64,000 nucleotides of DNA from NCBI RefSeq assembly GCF_000378045.1, contig NZ_KB899109.1, positions 45,037-109,036 on the forward strand, written 5' to 3'. Below the pieces are notes generated by a model. It was not told the origin of the DNA, did no database searches, and saw only the letters and a list, made by a program, of their open reading frames with translations. The stretch is from Marinobacterium rhizophilum DSM 18822. Its GTDB lineage: Bacteria; Pseudomonadota; Gammaproteobacteria; Pseudomonadales; Balneatricaceae. This document shows, piece after piece, positions 56,445-64,000 of this stretch (the stretch's first letter is position 1; each line of letters starts with the position of its first letter). The position numbers were made by a program, and so were the translations under genes.

Positions 56445-58358
56445 ATGAGCGTCGCACTGGAAATACTGAAAACGACCTTTGGCCTGGAAGCGTTTCGCGA
56501 CGGCCAGCAAGCCGCCATCGACAAGCTGCTCGCCGGTGAGTCGGTACTGACGGTCTTTCCCACCGGGGGCGGCAAGAGCCTGTGCTACCAGCTGCCGGCG
56601 CTGCTGATCGAGGGCCTGACGCTGGTGGTGTCGCCGCTGATCGCGCTGATGCAGGACCAGGTGGCGGCGCTGCACGCTCGCGGTATCGCCGCGGCGCGGC
56701 TGGACTCCAGCCGCACGGGGGATGAGGTGCGCGAGATCTACCGGCAGTTGCGCAGGGGGGAGCTCAAGCTGCTGTATGTGGCGCCGGAGCGGCTGCAGAA
56801 CGAGCGCTTTCTGTCGCTGCTCAAGGACCTGCGGATTGCGCTGCTGGCCGTGGACGAAGCCCACTGCATCTCGGAATGGGGCCACAACTTTCGCCCCGAC
56901 TACCTGAAGCTGGCGCAGCTCGCGCAAACTCTAAGGGCGCAGCGCGTACTGGCGCTGACCGCCACCGCGACGCCCTCGGTGGCCGAGGATATCTGCCGCC
57001 AGTTTGGCATTCCGGCGGCCAACCACATCCACACCGGCTTTTACCGGCCCAACCTGGCGCTGGGCGTAACGCCCTGTCGTGACGACGACAAACTGCCGCA
57101 GCTGCTGCGCGCATTGCAGGCCGCGGCCGGTGAAGCCTCCATTATCTACGTGACGCTGCAGCAGCAGGCGGAGCAGGTGGCGGCGCAGCTGCAGCGCGCC
57201 GGCATTCGTGCGCAGGCCTACCATGCCGGCATGAAGCCGGAGGTGCGCGAGTCGATCCAGAATGCCTTTATGGCGGGGGAGGCCGATACCGTAGTGGCTA
57301 CCATCGCCTTTGGCATGGGCATCGACAAGGCCGATATCCGTGCCGTTTACCACTACAACCTGCCCAAGTCGCTGGAAAACTACATGCAGGAGATCGGCCG
57401 CGCCGGGCGAGATGGCGGGGCGTCGCGCTGCGTGCTCTTCGCCTGCCCGGACGATATCCGCGTGCTGGAAAACTTCACCTACGGCGATACGCCGGTGCCG
57501 GAGCATTTGGACGCCCTCATCGGCCATCTGCTGTCGCTGGGGGATACGTTCGATATCGCGGTGTACGATCTGTCGAACCGCTTCGATATTCGCCCGCTGG
57601 TGATCAATACGGTGCTCACCTACCTGGAGCTCGAAGGCGTTATTGCCGGCACCGGGCCTTTCTACAGCACCTACCAGATTCGCTTCGAGGTGCCTCAGGC
57701 GCAGCTGCTGGCGGGGTTCGATGCGGCCCGCGCCGATTTTCTGCAGCGCATGTTTTCCACCGGCAAGCAGGGCCGGATCTGGCTGACGCTGGATGTCACC
57801 GAGGCGGCCGAGGCGCTGGGCGAGCCGCGCGAACGCCTGCTCAAGGCGCTGCAGTACCTGGAACAGCAGGGCAGCATCAGTACCCAGGTGAAGGGCGTAC
57901 GCCAGCAGTACCGCCGCCTGCAGACGCCGGATATGGCCGAGCTCTGCGCGCGGCTGGGCCAGCTCTTCACCCGGCGCGAACAGCAGAGCCTTTCCCGGCT
58001 GCAACAGGTACTGGATTACGCCGAGGACGGCAACTGCCTGCCGGCCCAGCTGTGTGGCTACTTCGGCGATCAGCTGAGCGAACCCTGCGGCCAGTGCAGC
58101 AGTTGTGTTGAGCAGGGTGCACGCACCTTGCCGGCGCTGGCCGATACGCCACTGTCTGGTGCGCAGCAACAGAGTATCGAAGCGCTGATCGCGGAACGCC
58201 AGGAGGCACTGCGCCACCCGCGCCAGCTCGCCCGTTTCCTCTGTGGCCTGTCGAGCCCGGCGACCTTTCGGCTGCGCAAGCATGCGGCTTACGGCTGCCT
58301 GGCAGAGCAGCCGTTCCAGCGGGTACTGGCGCAGCTGGAGCAGCGCCTGGGCACCTGA
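56445..58358 (+). CDS. RecQ-family ATP-dependent DNA helicase
   Basis: A 637-residue 3'-5' helicase with the SF2 motifs: VFPTGGGKSLCYQ (Walker A, 38-50), AVDEAHCISEWGHNFRPDY (about 134-152), LALTATAT and QEIGRAGRDG. A winged-helix-like region follows the helicase core and a zinc cluster (LCGYFGDQLSEPCGQCSSC) comes at about 535-553. After that only about 80 residues remain, without a recognisable HRDC domain, so it differs from classical E. coli RecQ in order and content. I therefore leave the symbol blank. The start at 56445 has GGGAG at a good spacing; ATG at 56439 is also possible. Confidence 0.9.
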   Translation: MSVALEILKTTFGLEAFRDGQQAAIDKLLAGESVLTVFPTGGGKSLCYQLPALLIEGLTLVVSPLIALMQDQVAALHARGIAAARLDSSRTGDEVREIYRQLRRGELKLLYVAPERLQNERFLSLLKDLRIALLAVDEAHCISEWGHNFRPDYLKLAQLAQTLRAQRVLALTATATPSVAEDICRQFGIPAANHIHTGFYRPNLALGVTPCRDDDKLPQLLRALQAAAGEASIIYVTLQQQAEQVAAQLQRAGIRAQAYHAGMKPEVRESIQNAFMAGEADTVVATIAFGMGIDKADIRAVYHYNLPKSLENYMQEIGRAGRDGGASRCVLFACPDDIRVLENFTYGDTPVPEHLDALIGHLLSLGDTFDIAVYDLSNRFDIRPLVINTVLTYLELEGVIAGTGPFYSTYQIRFEVPQAQLLAGFDAARADFLQRMFSTGKQGRIWLTLDVTEAAEALGEPRERLLKALQYLEQQGSISTQVKGVRQQYRRLQTPDMAELCARLGQLFTRREQQSLSRLQQVLDYAEDGNCLPAQLCGYFGDQLSEPCGQCSSCVEQGARTLPALADTPLSGAQQQSIEALIAERQEALRHPRQLARFLCGLSSPATFRLRKHAAYGCLAEQPFQRVLAQLEQRLGT

Positions 58359-58516
58359 GACGGCCAACCGTGTAGTACATCACCATGAAAGGCATTGGAT
58401 TGGCGCTTTGCGGCCGCGAAAGCCCATCACAACACGAGGGTCGAACCCCTTTGCGGTCCGGCGGTCCGGCGGTTCTTCGGCGAAACGGCAGATTGGGCTG
58501 TATACTCTTAACTCGG

Positions 58517-58654
58517 CGGACAAATAGGTTCCCTCCCTGTTTGTCCGTCACGCCATCAAAACGGGCGCAGGTACCTGGGCATGCTGGCGTTCGCATTGGC
58601 CTGCGGCCAATGATGAAGCATAAACGCTTCATGTATTAATCCTTCGGGTTAATA
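58517..58654 (+). other. Array of four hairpins upstream of class I aldolase
   Basis: Inverted repeats follow one another: CGGACAAA/TTTGTCCG (58517-58524, 58540-58547), CATTGGCC/GGCCAATG (58594-58601, 58605-58612), ATGAAGC/GCTTCAT (58613-58619, 58626-58632) and TATTAATCC/GGGTTAATA (58634-58642, 58646-58654). The last three are contiguous and end 70 bases before the aldolase start. A -10-like TATACT is at 58501. This could be a structured 5' leader. The rest of 58359-58724 holds a short dispersed repeat but no gene. Confidence 0.45.
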
Positions 58655-58724
58655 ATGAGCCTCGTTGCGACTCCGATGCTTCGATTCGAAGTTCCCATTC
58701 AACCCACAGTGCATGGAAGGAATC

Positions 58725-59612
58725 ATGAACCAGCGGCAATTCGACAAAATGCGTGGCGATGACGGCTTTATCGCCGCACTCGATCAGAGCGGCGGCAGTA
58801 CACCCAAGGCGCTGCGTCTTTACGGCATTCCCGAGACCGACTACGCCGGCGACGATGAAATGTTCGACAAGGTCCACCAGATGCGCAGCAGGATCATCAC
58901 CAGCCCGGCGTTCGCCGGCAACCGCATCCTGGGCGCGATCCTGTTCGAGAACACGATGGAGCGCCAGATCGGCGGCAAACCGACGGCGCAATACCTGTGG
59001 GAGGAAAAGCAGGTTGTGCCTTTTCTCAAGGTCGACAAGGGCCTGGCGGCGGAGGAGAGCGGCGTTCAGCTCATGAAGCCGATGCCTGATCTCGATACCC
59101 TGCTCGATCGCGCCGTGGCGCAGGGTATCTTCGGCACCAAGATGCGCTCGGTCATCAAGCTGGCGCACGAAGCGGGCATCCGCGCACTCCTCGACCAGCA
59201 GTTCGACATCGCAAAACGCATTCTTGCCACAGGACTGGTACCGATCATCGAACCGGAAGTCGATATTCACAGTCCCGAAAAGGCGCATGCCGAGACCATG
59301 CTGAAAGACGGTATCCTTGCGCACCTGAATGCGCTTGCGCCGGATCAGAAAGTCATGCTCAAGCTGACGCTGCCGGAACAGGCCGATCTGTACAAGGACT
59401 GTATTGAGCATCCCAATGTCGTGCGGGTCGTTGCGCTATCGGGCGGTTATTCGAGGGAGCAGGCGAATGAACGGCTTGCGCAGAACCACGGCATGATCGC
59501 GAGCTTCTCGCGTGCGTTGAGCGAGGGCCTGTCGGCACAACAGTCCGACGATGCGTTCAACACGATGCTCGATGCATCCATTCAGGGTATCTTCGAGGCA
59601 TCGAAGACCTGA
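58725..59612 (+). CDS. fda: Fructose-bisphosphate aldolase class I
   Basis: Class I aldolase cleaves fructose-1,6-bisphosphate through a lysine Schiff base without metal. The ATG at 58725 follows GGAAGGAA and gives 295 residues, closely resembling the Staphylococcus Fda type: [17 protein letters not shown] near residue 14, [47 protein letters not shown] and [14 protein letters not shown]. Many gammaproteobacteria rely on class II enzyme, so this may serve gluconeogenesis or other conditions. It has its own terminator. Confidence 0.95.
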   Translation: MNQRQFDKMRGDDGFIAALDQSGGSTPKALRLYGIPETDYAGDDEMFDKVHQMRSRIITSPAFAGNRILGAILFENTMERQIGGKPTAQYLWEEKQVVPFLKVDKGLAAEESGVQLMKPMPDLDTLLDRAVAQGIFGTKMRSVIKLAHEAGIRALLDQQFDIAKRILATGLVPIIEPEVDIHSPEKAHAETMLKDGILAHLNALAPDQKVMLKLTLPEQADLYKDCIEHPNVVRVVALSGGYSREQANERLAQNHGMIASFSRALSEGLSAQQSDDAFNTMLDASIQGIFEASKT

Positions 59613-59649
59613 CCGGTCGTTTTCCATCAGCCTTATCTGGTGAACTAAG

Positions 59650-59676
59650 AAAAAGCCCCTCGACCAGGGGCTTTTT
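59650..59676 (+). terminator. Terminator after fda
   Basis: AAAAAGCCCCT and AGGGGCTTTTT pair around CGACC, 37 bases after the fda stop; T-run of five. Confidence 0.95.
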
Positions 59677-59794
59677 GATGATAAGGGAGGCGCAGTGTTG
59701 TGCACTGATGGGCAGTATTGATTGCGTATAAATGAATGAACCGGTATGCCCTGTGCTGCCGGTGGAACAGAGCTGAGGTGGGAAATGGGTATAG

Positions 59795-60085
59795 GGTCCC
59801 CGGAATTCCTATGGTGGTGAAGAGTTCGTGATCATCCTGCCGGATAGTGACTGCAACACCGCAACCCGGGTCGCGAACCGGCTGGTTTCATCGCTGCGTA
59901 AATCACCGCTGCTGACCGACAGCGGGGTGAGTATTTTCATTACCGCCCCGGCGGGCGTTGCGACCCACAATGACAAGTACCGTTGCGAGGACGCCAAGAG
60001 CCTGATGCGCGCAGCAGACCAGGTGATGTACCTGGCGAAAACCACGGGCCGGGATCGGTTCGGGGTGTACTCCAGGTGCGAGTGA
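59795..60085 (+). pseudogene. Truncated GGDEF-domain (diguanylate cyclase) remnant
   Basis: In one frame from 59795 to the stop at 60083-60085 the sequence encodes the C-terminal part of a GGDEF domain: SYGGEEFVIILPDSD, then ATRVANRLVSSLR and MRAADQVMYLAKTTGRDRFGVY. The active GGEEF motif is intact, but an in-frame TAG lies at 59792-59794 and everything before it is missing, with no ribosome site before the GTG at 59828. It is a decayed 3' fragment of a diguanylate cyclase gene and should not be functional. Confidence 0.8.
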
Positions 60086-60090
60086 TAGAC

Positions 60091-60205
60091 GCCGGGCGCC
60101 CGCGCCGGACAGGCTTTATCCGTAATCCGGCGCCCGGCTATGGTAGTATGTACTTTCACCCCACCGCTTAGTGGGGACCTCTTGTTGACATCCGACCCAG
60201 GTCGG
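60091..60205 (+). promoter_or_regulatory. Structured leader before the DUF1611 operon
   Basis: Three inverted repeats lie in a row between the GGDEF remnant and the DUF1611 gene: GCCGGGCGCC/GGCGCCCGGC (60091-60100, 60129-60138, perfect 10 bp), CCCCAC/GTGGGG (60159-60164, 60171-60176) and CCGACC/GGTCGG (60192-60197, 60200-60205). No coding signal is convincing here. It may be an RNA leader, a terminator of the lost upstream gene, or the edge of an inserted segment. Confidence 0.45.
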
Positions 60206-60252
60206 CACGATCCAACTGCCCTCCTGAGCCTCCGTCAAGCCGAGGTTATCCC

Positions 60253-61593
60253 ATGTCTGACATTCCGCAATCGCCCCCGCTGGCCCGCTTCTATTCACCC
60301 CAGGGTCCACCGGCCGCAGGTGATCAAGCCCTGGCCACCCCAAGGCCCGCTTTACCGCTTCCCCCCTTGCAAGATACACCGCGTTCCAACGCGATCCCGA
60401 GCGACAGCCTGCTTTCCCCGCTTCAAGCCACACCCGGCGCCCTGATCTCCCCCAGCACCGGCACCTTTGAGCCTGCAGCGCCCGCGCAATCACTCAATAA
60501 ACCCCAACGTCTCACGACGGCCATTGTCTATTGCGAAGCAAACTTCGGCGCCATCGACGGTAAAACCGCCAACGGCCTCGTGCGACACTCGGAAAAATAC
60601 GAGATCCTGTCAATCATTGACAGCCAGAAGGCCGGTCAGGATGCCGGCATGGTGCTTGATGGCGTCGCAAACGCCATCCCTGTCTGCCGCGACCTGGCCG
60701 ATGCCCTGTCACGGACCGAAACGCTACCCGACTTTTTCATCTTCGGGATGGCACCGTCCAGCGGCATGCTGTCGGCCGCCGAGCGCAGCCTGGTGCTCGA
60801 TGCCATTGGTCTGGGCATGAATATCGTCAACGGCCTGCATGAATTTCTGAACGACGACCCTGAGTTTGTCGCGGCAAGCAGCGCCAGGGGCGTAACGATA
60901 CTGGATATCCGCCGCCCCCGCGCGAGTAAAGACCTGCGGATGTTCAGCGGCCGCATCGCACAGGTAACCTGCCCGCGCATCGCCGTACTGGGCACAGATT
61001 GCGCCATTGGCAAACGCACCACGGCGACCATCCTCACCCGCGCCCTGCGGGATCGCGGCCTGAACGTGGTAATGATCGGCACAGGGCAAACCGGCTTGAT
61101 CCAGGGAGCACGCTACGGTATCGCGCTGGACGCAGTGCCTTCGCAGTTTTGCGCCGGCGAGCTGGAAGCCATCATCTTTGATGCCTTCGAGACAGAGCAG
61201 CCCGATGTGATCATCATTGAAGGGCAGGGGGCGCTGAGCCACCCTGCATTTTCCACCACCTCGTTTATCCTGCGCGGCAGCTGCCCCACCGGCGTCATCC
61301 TGCAACATGCGCCGGGCCGCACCTACCGCTGCGACTTCGACCGGATGCCCATGCCGCTGCCGGCCGCCGAGATTAACCTGATCCAGACATTTTCCGACAC
61401 CCGGGTCATTGGATTGACCCTCAATCACGAAAACATGACCGATGCTGAAGTCAGCACGGCCGTCGATGCCTACGAACTTGAGCTCGGCATACCGACCACC
61501 GATGCGCTGACCCGCTCACCGGATCGCCTTGTGGACATCGTACTGGGGGCCTTTCCCGAACTTGGGGAAAAGCTCACCGCGACCGCGCATTGA
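60253..61593 (+). CDS. DUF1611 family protein (DgcN-like N-acyltransferase)
   Basis: The 446-residue product has a DUF1611 core from about residue 84 (QRLTTAIVYCEANFGAIDGKTANGLVRHSEKYEILSIIDS) with a P-loop-like GTDCAIGKRTT at 247-257 and GTGQTGLIQGARYG. A characterised relative, DgcN, N-acetylates D-glutamate in a D-Glu catabolic pathway, so an acyl transfer to a D-amino acid is a reasonable guess. It is odd in having an 82-residue Pro/Ala-rich N-terminal extension without clear fold; no later in-frame start exists and GAGG lies 7 bases before the ATG. It overlaps the racemase gene by 4 bases. Confidence 0.8.
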   Translation: MSDIPQSPPLARFYSPQGPPAAGDQALATPRPALPLPPLQDTPRSNAIPSDSLLSPLQATPGALISPSTGTFEPAAPAQSLNKPQRLTTAIVYCEANFGAIDGKTANGLVRHSEKYEILSIIDSQKAGQDAGMVLDGVANAIPVCRDLADALSRTETLPDFFIFGMAPSSGMLSAAERSLVLDAIGLGMNIVNGLHEFLNDDPEFVAASSARGVTILDIRRPRASKDLRMFSGRIAQVTCPRIAVLGTDCAIGKRTTATILTRALRDRGLNVVMIGTGQTGLIQGARYGIALDAVPSQFCAGELEAIIFDAFETEQPDVIIIEGQGALSHPAFSTTSFILRGSCPTGVILQHAPGRTYRCDFDRMPMPLPAAEINLIQTFSDTRVIGLTLNHENMTDAEVSTAVDAYELELGIPTTDALTRSPDRLVDIVLGAFPELGEKLTATAH

Positions 61594-62732
61594 GTGCGCC
61601 GCGCCTCGACGTCGACCTCGACAAGATTCATCACAACGCCCGCACACTGGTCACCCGGCTAGCCGCCCGCGGTATCTCGGTGACGGCGGTTACGAAAGCC
61701 AGTCTCGGCTCACCGGACATCGCCCGCACTCTGCTGCGGGCGGGTGTAAGCATGATCGCCGACTCGCGCATGGAGAATATCGAAGCGATGTGCCGCGCAG
61801 GCATCAGGGCTCCGATGATGCTGATACGTGCCCCCATGATCAGCGATGTGCCGCGGGTGGTTCAGTACGCCGACATAAGCCTCAACAGCGAACTCGAGGT
61901 GATCCGTCAACTCTCAGACGCAGCCAAAGCTGTCGGAAAGACACACGCGGTCGTGCTGATGGTGGAACTTGGCGACCTGCGCGAAGGGATTATGCCCGCC
62001 GACCTTTTACACACCGCGGGCCTGGTACTTGCTATGCCGAATATCACGCTAAAGGGCATAGGCGCCAACCTGGCGTGCCACTGCGGTGTGTCGCCGGACA
62101 GCCGCAATATGGATCAGCTGTCCGCCCAGGCTTGCTCGGTGGAAGCCGCCTTCGGCGTGACCCTGGATATAGTGACGGGCGGCAACTCGGCCAATCTGAA
62201 CTGGGCGTTCAGCGGTGCGGACACCGGCCGCATCAACAACCTGCGCCTGGGTGAGTCCATTCTGCTGGGGTGCGAGCCCCTGCACCGCCAGCCGATTGAT
62301 GGCCTCTATACCGACGCCATTACCCTGGTCGCCGAAGTGATCGAATCGAAGATCAAGCCAACGCAACCCTGGGGAGAAATCGGCCAAACCGCGTTCGGCG
62401 AAAAGGCGCCGCCGGCGGATCGGGGTGACATCGCCCAGGCAATCCTGGCCATCGGTCGCCAGGATGTGGACCCCGACGGCCTCAGCTGCCCCGCGGGGAT
62501 CGACATTATCGATGCCAGCAGTGATCACCTGATCATTGACTGCGGCGGGCATCCCCTGGCCGTTGGGGCCGAAGTACGCTTTCAGCTCAATTACAGCGCG
62601 ACGGTGCGCAGCATGACCTCACCCTTCGTCACCAAGGTACTGCACGCATCGCGCCCAGGCGACACTGCGATCCCTCTGGCAGCACCGGCGGCGGCTAGCC
62701 CCCGGATCAATAACCCACGGAAAACCGCATGA
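61590..62732 (+). CDS. Fold-III PLP-dependent racemase (alanine/ornithine racemase-like)
   Basis: The 380-residue product has the alanine-racemase N-terminal TIM-barrel pattern with the PLP lysine at 36 (SVTAVTKASLGSP), then ISLNSELEVIRQLSD, VLMVELGDLREGI and GANLACHCGVSPD. It fits the Orr/YhfX-like group of amino-acid racemases rather than biosynthetic Alr. The start is a TTG overlapping the DUF1611 stop (TTGA), and the end overlaps the M81 gene (ATGA), so the three are coupled. Substrate unknown; a D/L interconversion of a free or N-acylated amino acid is inferred. Confidence 0.83.
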   Translation: MSAPRLDVDLDKIHHNARTLVTRLAARGISVTAVTKASLGSPDIARTLLRAGVSMIADSRMENIEAMCRAGIRAPMMLIRAPMISDVPRVVQYADISLNSELEVIRQLSDAAKAVGKTHAVVLMVELGDLREGIMPADLLHTAGLVLAMPNITLKGIGANLACHCGVSPDSRNMDQLSAQACSVEAAFGVTLDIVTGGNSANLNWAFSGADTGRINNLRLGESILLGCEPLHRQPIDGLYTDAITLVAEVIESKIKPTQPWGEIGQTAFGEKAPPADRGDIAQAILAIGRQDVDPDGLSCPAGIDIIDASSDHLIIDCGGHPLAVGAEVRFQLNYSATVRSMTSPFVTKVLHASRPGDTAIPLAAPAAASPRINNPRKTA

Positions 62733-64000
62733 GTTTCAACGTTCTTTCGGCCGAATTTTCCCACGAAACCAACTCCTTCAGCCGGTATAAAACCGACAGA
62801 GAGGCCTTCATGGCCCGCTATGTGCTGATGGGCGAAGCTGCCCTACGCGAGCGCGGCGATGAAAATACCGAACTTGCCGGCTTTCTCGACACCGGGCGGG
62901 CGCACCACTGGCAGCTGGATCATGTGCTGAGCGCGGCGGCAGGCCCGAGCGGCAAAGTCAGGCGCCAGGCGTTTGACTGGCTCTGTGAACCCATACTCGC
63001 GGCCATCAGACTCAAGCGCTTCGACGGCATTCTGCTCGGGCTCCACGGTGCCATGGGACTCGATTTCTGCGAAGACGGTGAAGGCGAACTGCTTGCACGT
63101 ATCCGCACCCTGGTCGGCCCGGACCTGCCCATCGCCATCACCCTGGATCCACACGCCAATGTCAGCCGGCAGATGTGTGCGCTTGCCGATATTATTGTGT
63201 CCTTCAAAACCTACCCGCATATTGATATGCGCAAAGCCGGTCGCCATGCCGGCGAAATTCTGCAACGTACCATGGCCGGCGAGATCCACCCCCGCACGAT
63301 CCGCGTGAGCCGACCTATGCTGGAGGAGGTCAACGGCGGGCGCACCGATATCGGCCCGATGATCGAGCGCATCGCAATTGCCCGGGCCTATGAAGAGGTG
63401 GACGATGTTTTCGCCGTCAGCATTAATGCAGGTTTTGCCAGCGCCGATGTGGCGGAGGTCGGGCCCACGGTGCTGGTGACGGCGCAGGGCGACTTCAGCG
63501 CCCATCGCGCTTTCGCCGAAACCCTCGTCGATGATATCTGGAACCGCCGCTTCGAAGTGCTGAACAATTACCTCAGCGTGGCAGACGCCGCAACCCTCGC
63601 GGCCCGCTATATCCCCACAGAGGGTCCCCTGGTGATCGCCGACTATGCCGATAACCCGGGCGCCGGCGGCTACGGCGATGCCACCGCGCTGCTGCGGGCA
63701 CTGCTGGACGCGGGTGTCGGCAACGCCTGTTTTGGTCCCCTGGTGGATGCCAGCGCCGTGCAAACGCTGCGCAACGCTGTGGTCGGTCAATCCGTTCAGA
63801 TCAGTCTTGGGGGCGCTACCGACCCACGCTTCGGTGGCGGTCCACTGCCCCTGGAAGGCCAGCTGCTGTCCATCAGCGATGGGCATTTTATCGGCGATGG
63901 TCCCATGATCCATGGACTGCACGGCAGTTTCGGCCCCAGTGCCGTGCTGCGGGTAGCGGGAATCGAGATACTGGTGGTCAGCATCGCCCGGCAGATCCTC
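62729..64000 (+). CDS. M81 family metallopeptidase (MlrC-like), partial
   Basis: The gene runs off the window; 424 codons of an expected 490 or so are present. M81 (DUF1485) enzymes include microcystinase C, a zinc amide hydrolase cleaving linearised microcystin products. Motifs: SAEFSHETNSFS at the N-terminus, LLGLHGAMGLDF near 105, the likely zinc ligands Asp140 and His142 in TLDPHANVS and His164 in KTYPHIDMRKAGRHAG, and ADYADNPGAGGYGDATALL near 310. No signal peptide. Coupled to the racemase, it probably hydrolyses an amide bond in a product of this pathway. Confidence 0.87.
   Translation, partial: MSFNVLSAEFSHETNSFSRYKTDREAFMARYVLMGEAALRERGDENTELAGFLDTGRAHHWQLDHVLSAAAGPSGKVRRQAFDWLCEPILAAIRLKRFDGILLGLHGAMGLDFCEDGEGELLARIRTLVGPDLPIAITLDPHANVSRQMCALADIIVSFKTYPHIDMRKAGRHAGEILQRTMAGEIHPRTIRVSRPMLEEVNGGRTDIGPMIERIAIARAYEEVDDVFAVSINAGFASADVAEVGPTVLVTAQGDFSAHRAFAETLVDDIWNRRFEVLNNYLSVADAATLAARYIPTEGPLVIADYADNPGAGGYGDATALLRALLDAGVGNACFGPLVDASAVQTLRNAVVGQSVQISLGGATDPRFGGGPLPLEGQLLSISDGHFIGDGPMIHGLHGSFGPSAVLRVAGIEILVVSIARQIL

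Noticed and set aside
60116..60493. 126-codon open frame on the minus strand over the DUF1611 leader and N-terminus
   Set aside because: It opposes a gene with a good ribosome site, has no start signal of its own, and its protein has no pattern I can tie to a family; it most likely exists because both strands of this GC-rich stretch lack stops.

Overview
The window reads as a continuous piece of a gammaproteobacterial chromosome of fairly high GC. Several gene blocks occur in the order known from Pseudomonadales/Oceanospirillales: mreBCD-maf-rng-yhdP-nitrilase; kdsD-kdsC-lptC-lptA-lptB-rpoN-hpf-ptsN-rapZ-npr; and mlaFEDCB-ibaG-murA-hisG-hisD. An Oceanospirillaceae-type marine bacterium (Marinobacterium-like) is my inference; there is no rRNA or other marker to fix the genus. 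I saw no tRNA, rRNA, CRISPR array or intact insertion sequence.

Layout. 1-9.2 kb (+): cell-shape genes mreB (partial), mreC, mreD, then maf, rng, the giant AsmA-like gene yhdP and a nitrilase-family amidase. 9.3-18.4 kb (-): darP and mgtE, then the nitrogen-PTS/sigma-54 cluster and the LPS transport/KDO cluster. 18.8-25.4 kb (+): the Mla phospholipid-trafficking operon, ibaG, murA, hisG, hisD. 25.5-31.5 kb: a DegS/AlgW-type protease (-), a Nif3-like protein (+), ZapG/YhcB (-), a FadR-type regulator (-) divergent from an acrylyl-CoA reductase (+), and NnrS (-). 31.5-39.1 kb: cobalamin salvage (btuF, cobU, cobT, cobC, and a PduO-type adenosyltransferase on the other strand), an HDOD-GAF protein, a small six-cysteine exported protein, a PPK2 kinase and PanE. 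39.4-46.0 kb: yajQ, a small cysteine-rich gene with a Fur-box-like site, an AmpG-like transporter, an SDR reductase, fxsA and groESL with a sigma-32 type promoter. 46.4-55.6 kb (+): a dipeptide ABC operon (dppABCDF) followed by an M14 carboxypeptidase, a LysR regulator and a PepQ-type prolidase, which together look like a peptide uptake and breakdown unit. 55.8-60.1 kb: a GFA protein, a RecQ-family helicase, class I fructose-bisphosphate aldolase and a decayed GGDEF fragment. 60.25-64 kb (+): a translationally coupled DUF1611 / fold-III PLP racemase / M81 metallopeptidase operon that runs off the end.

Most of the window is ordinary core genome. The parts most worth a second look are: (i) the terminal DUF1611-racemase-M81 operon with its structured leader, which may be an undescribed D-amino-acid or amide catabolic route; (ii) a 35-codon ORF that exactly fills the dppB-dppC gap with stop/start overlaps at both ends and whose C-terminus copies that of DppB; (iii) tandem operator-like sites in the acuI promoter; (iv) two small cysteine-patterned genes; and (v) several unannotated inverted-repeat elements between genes.
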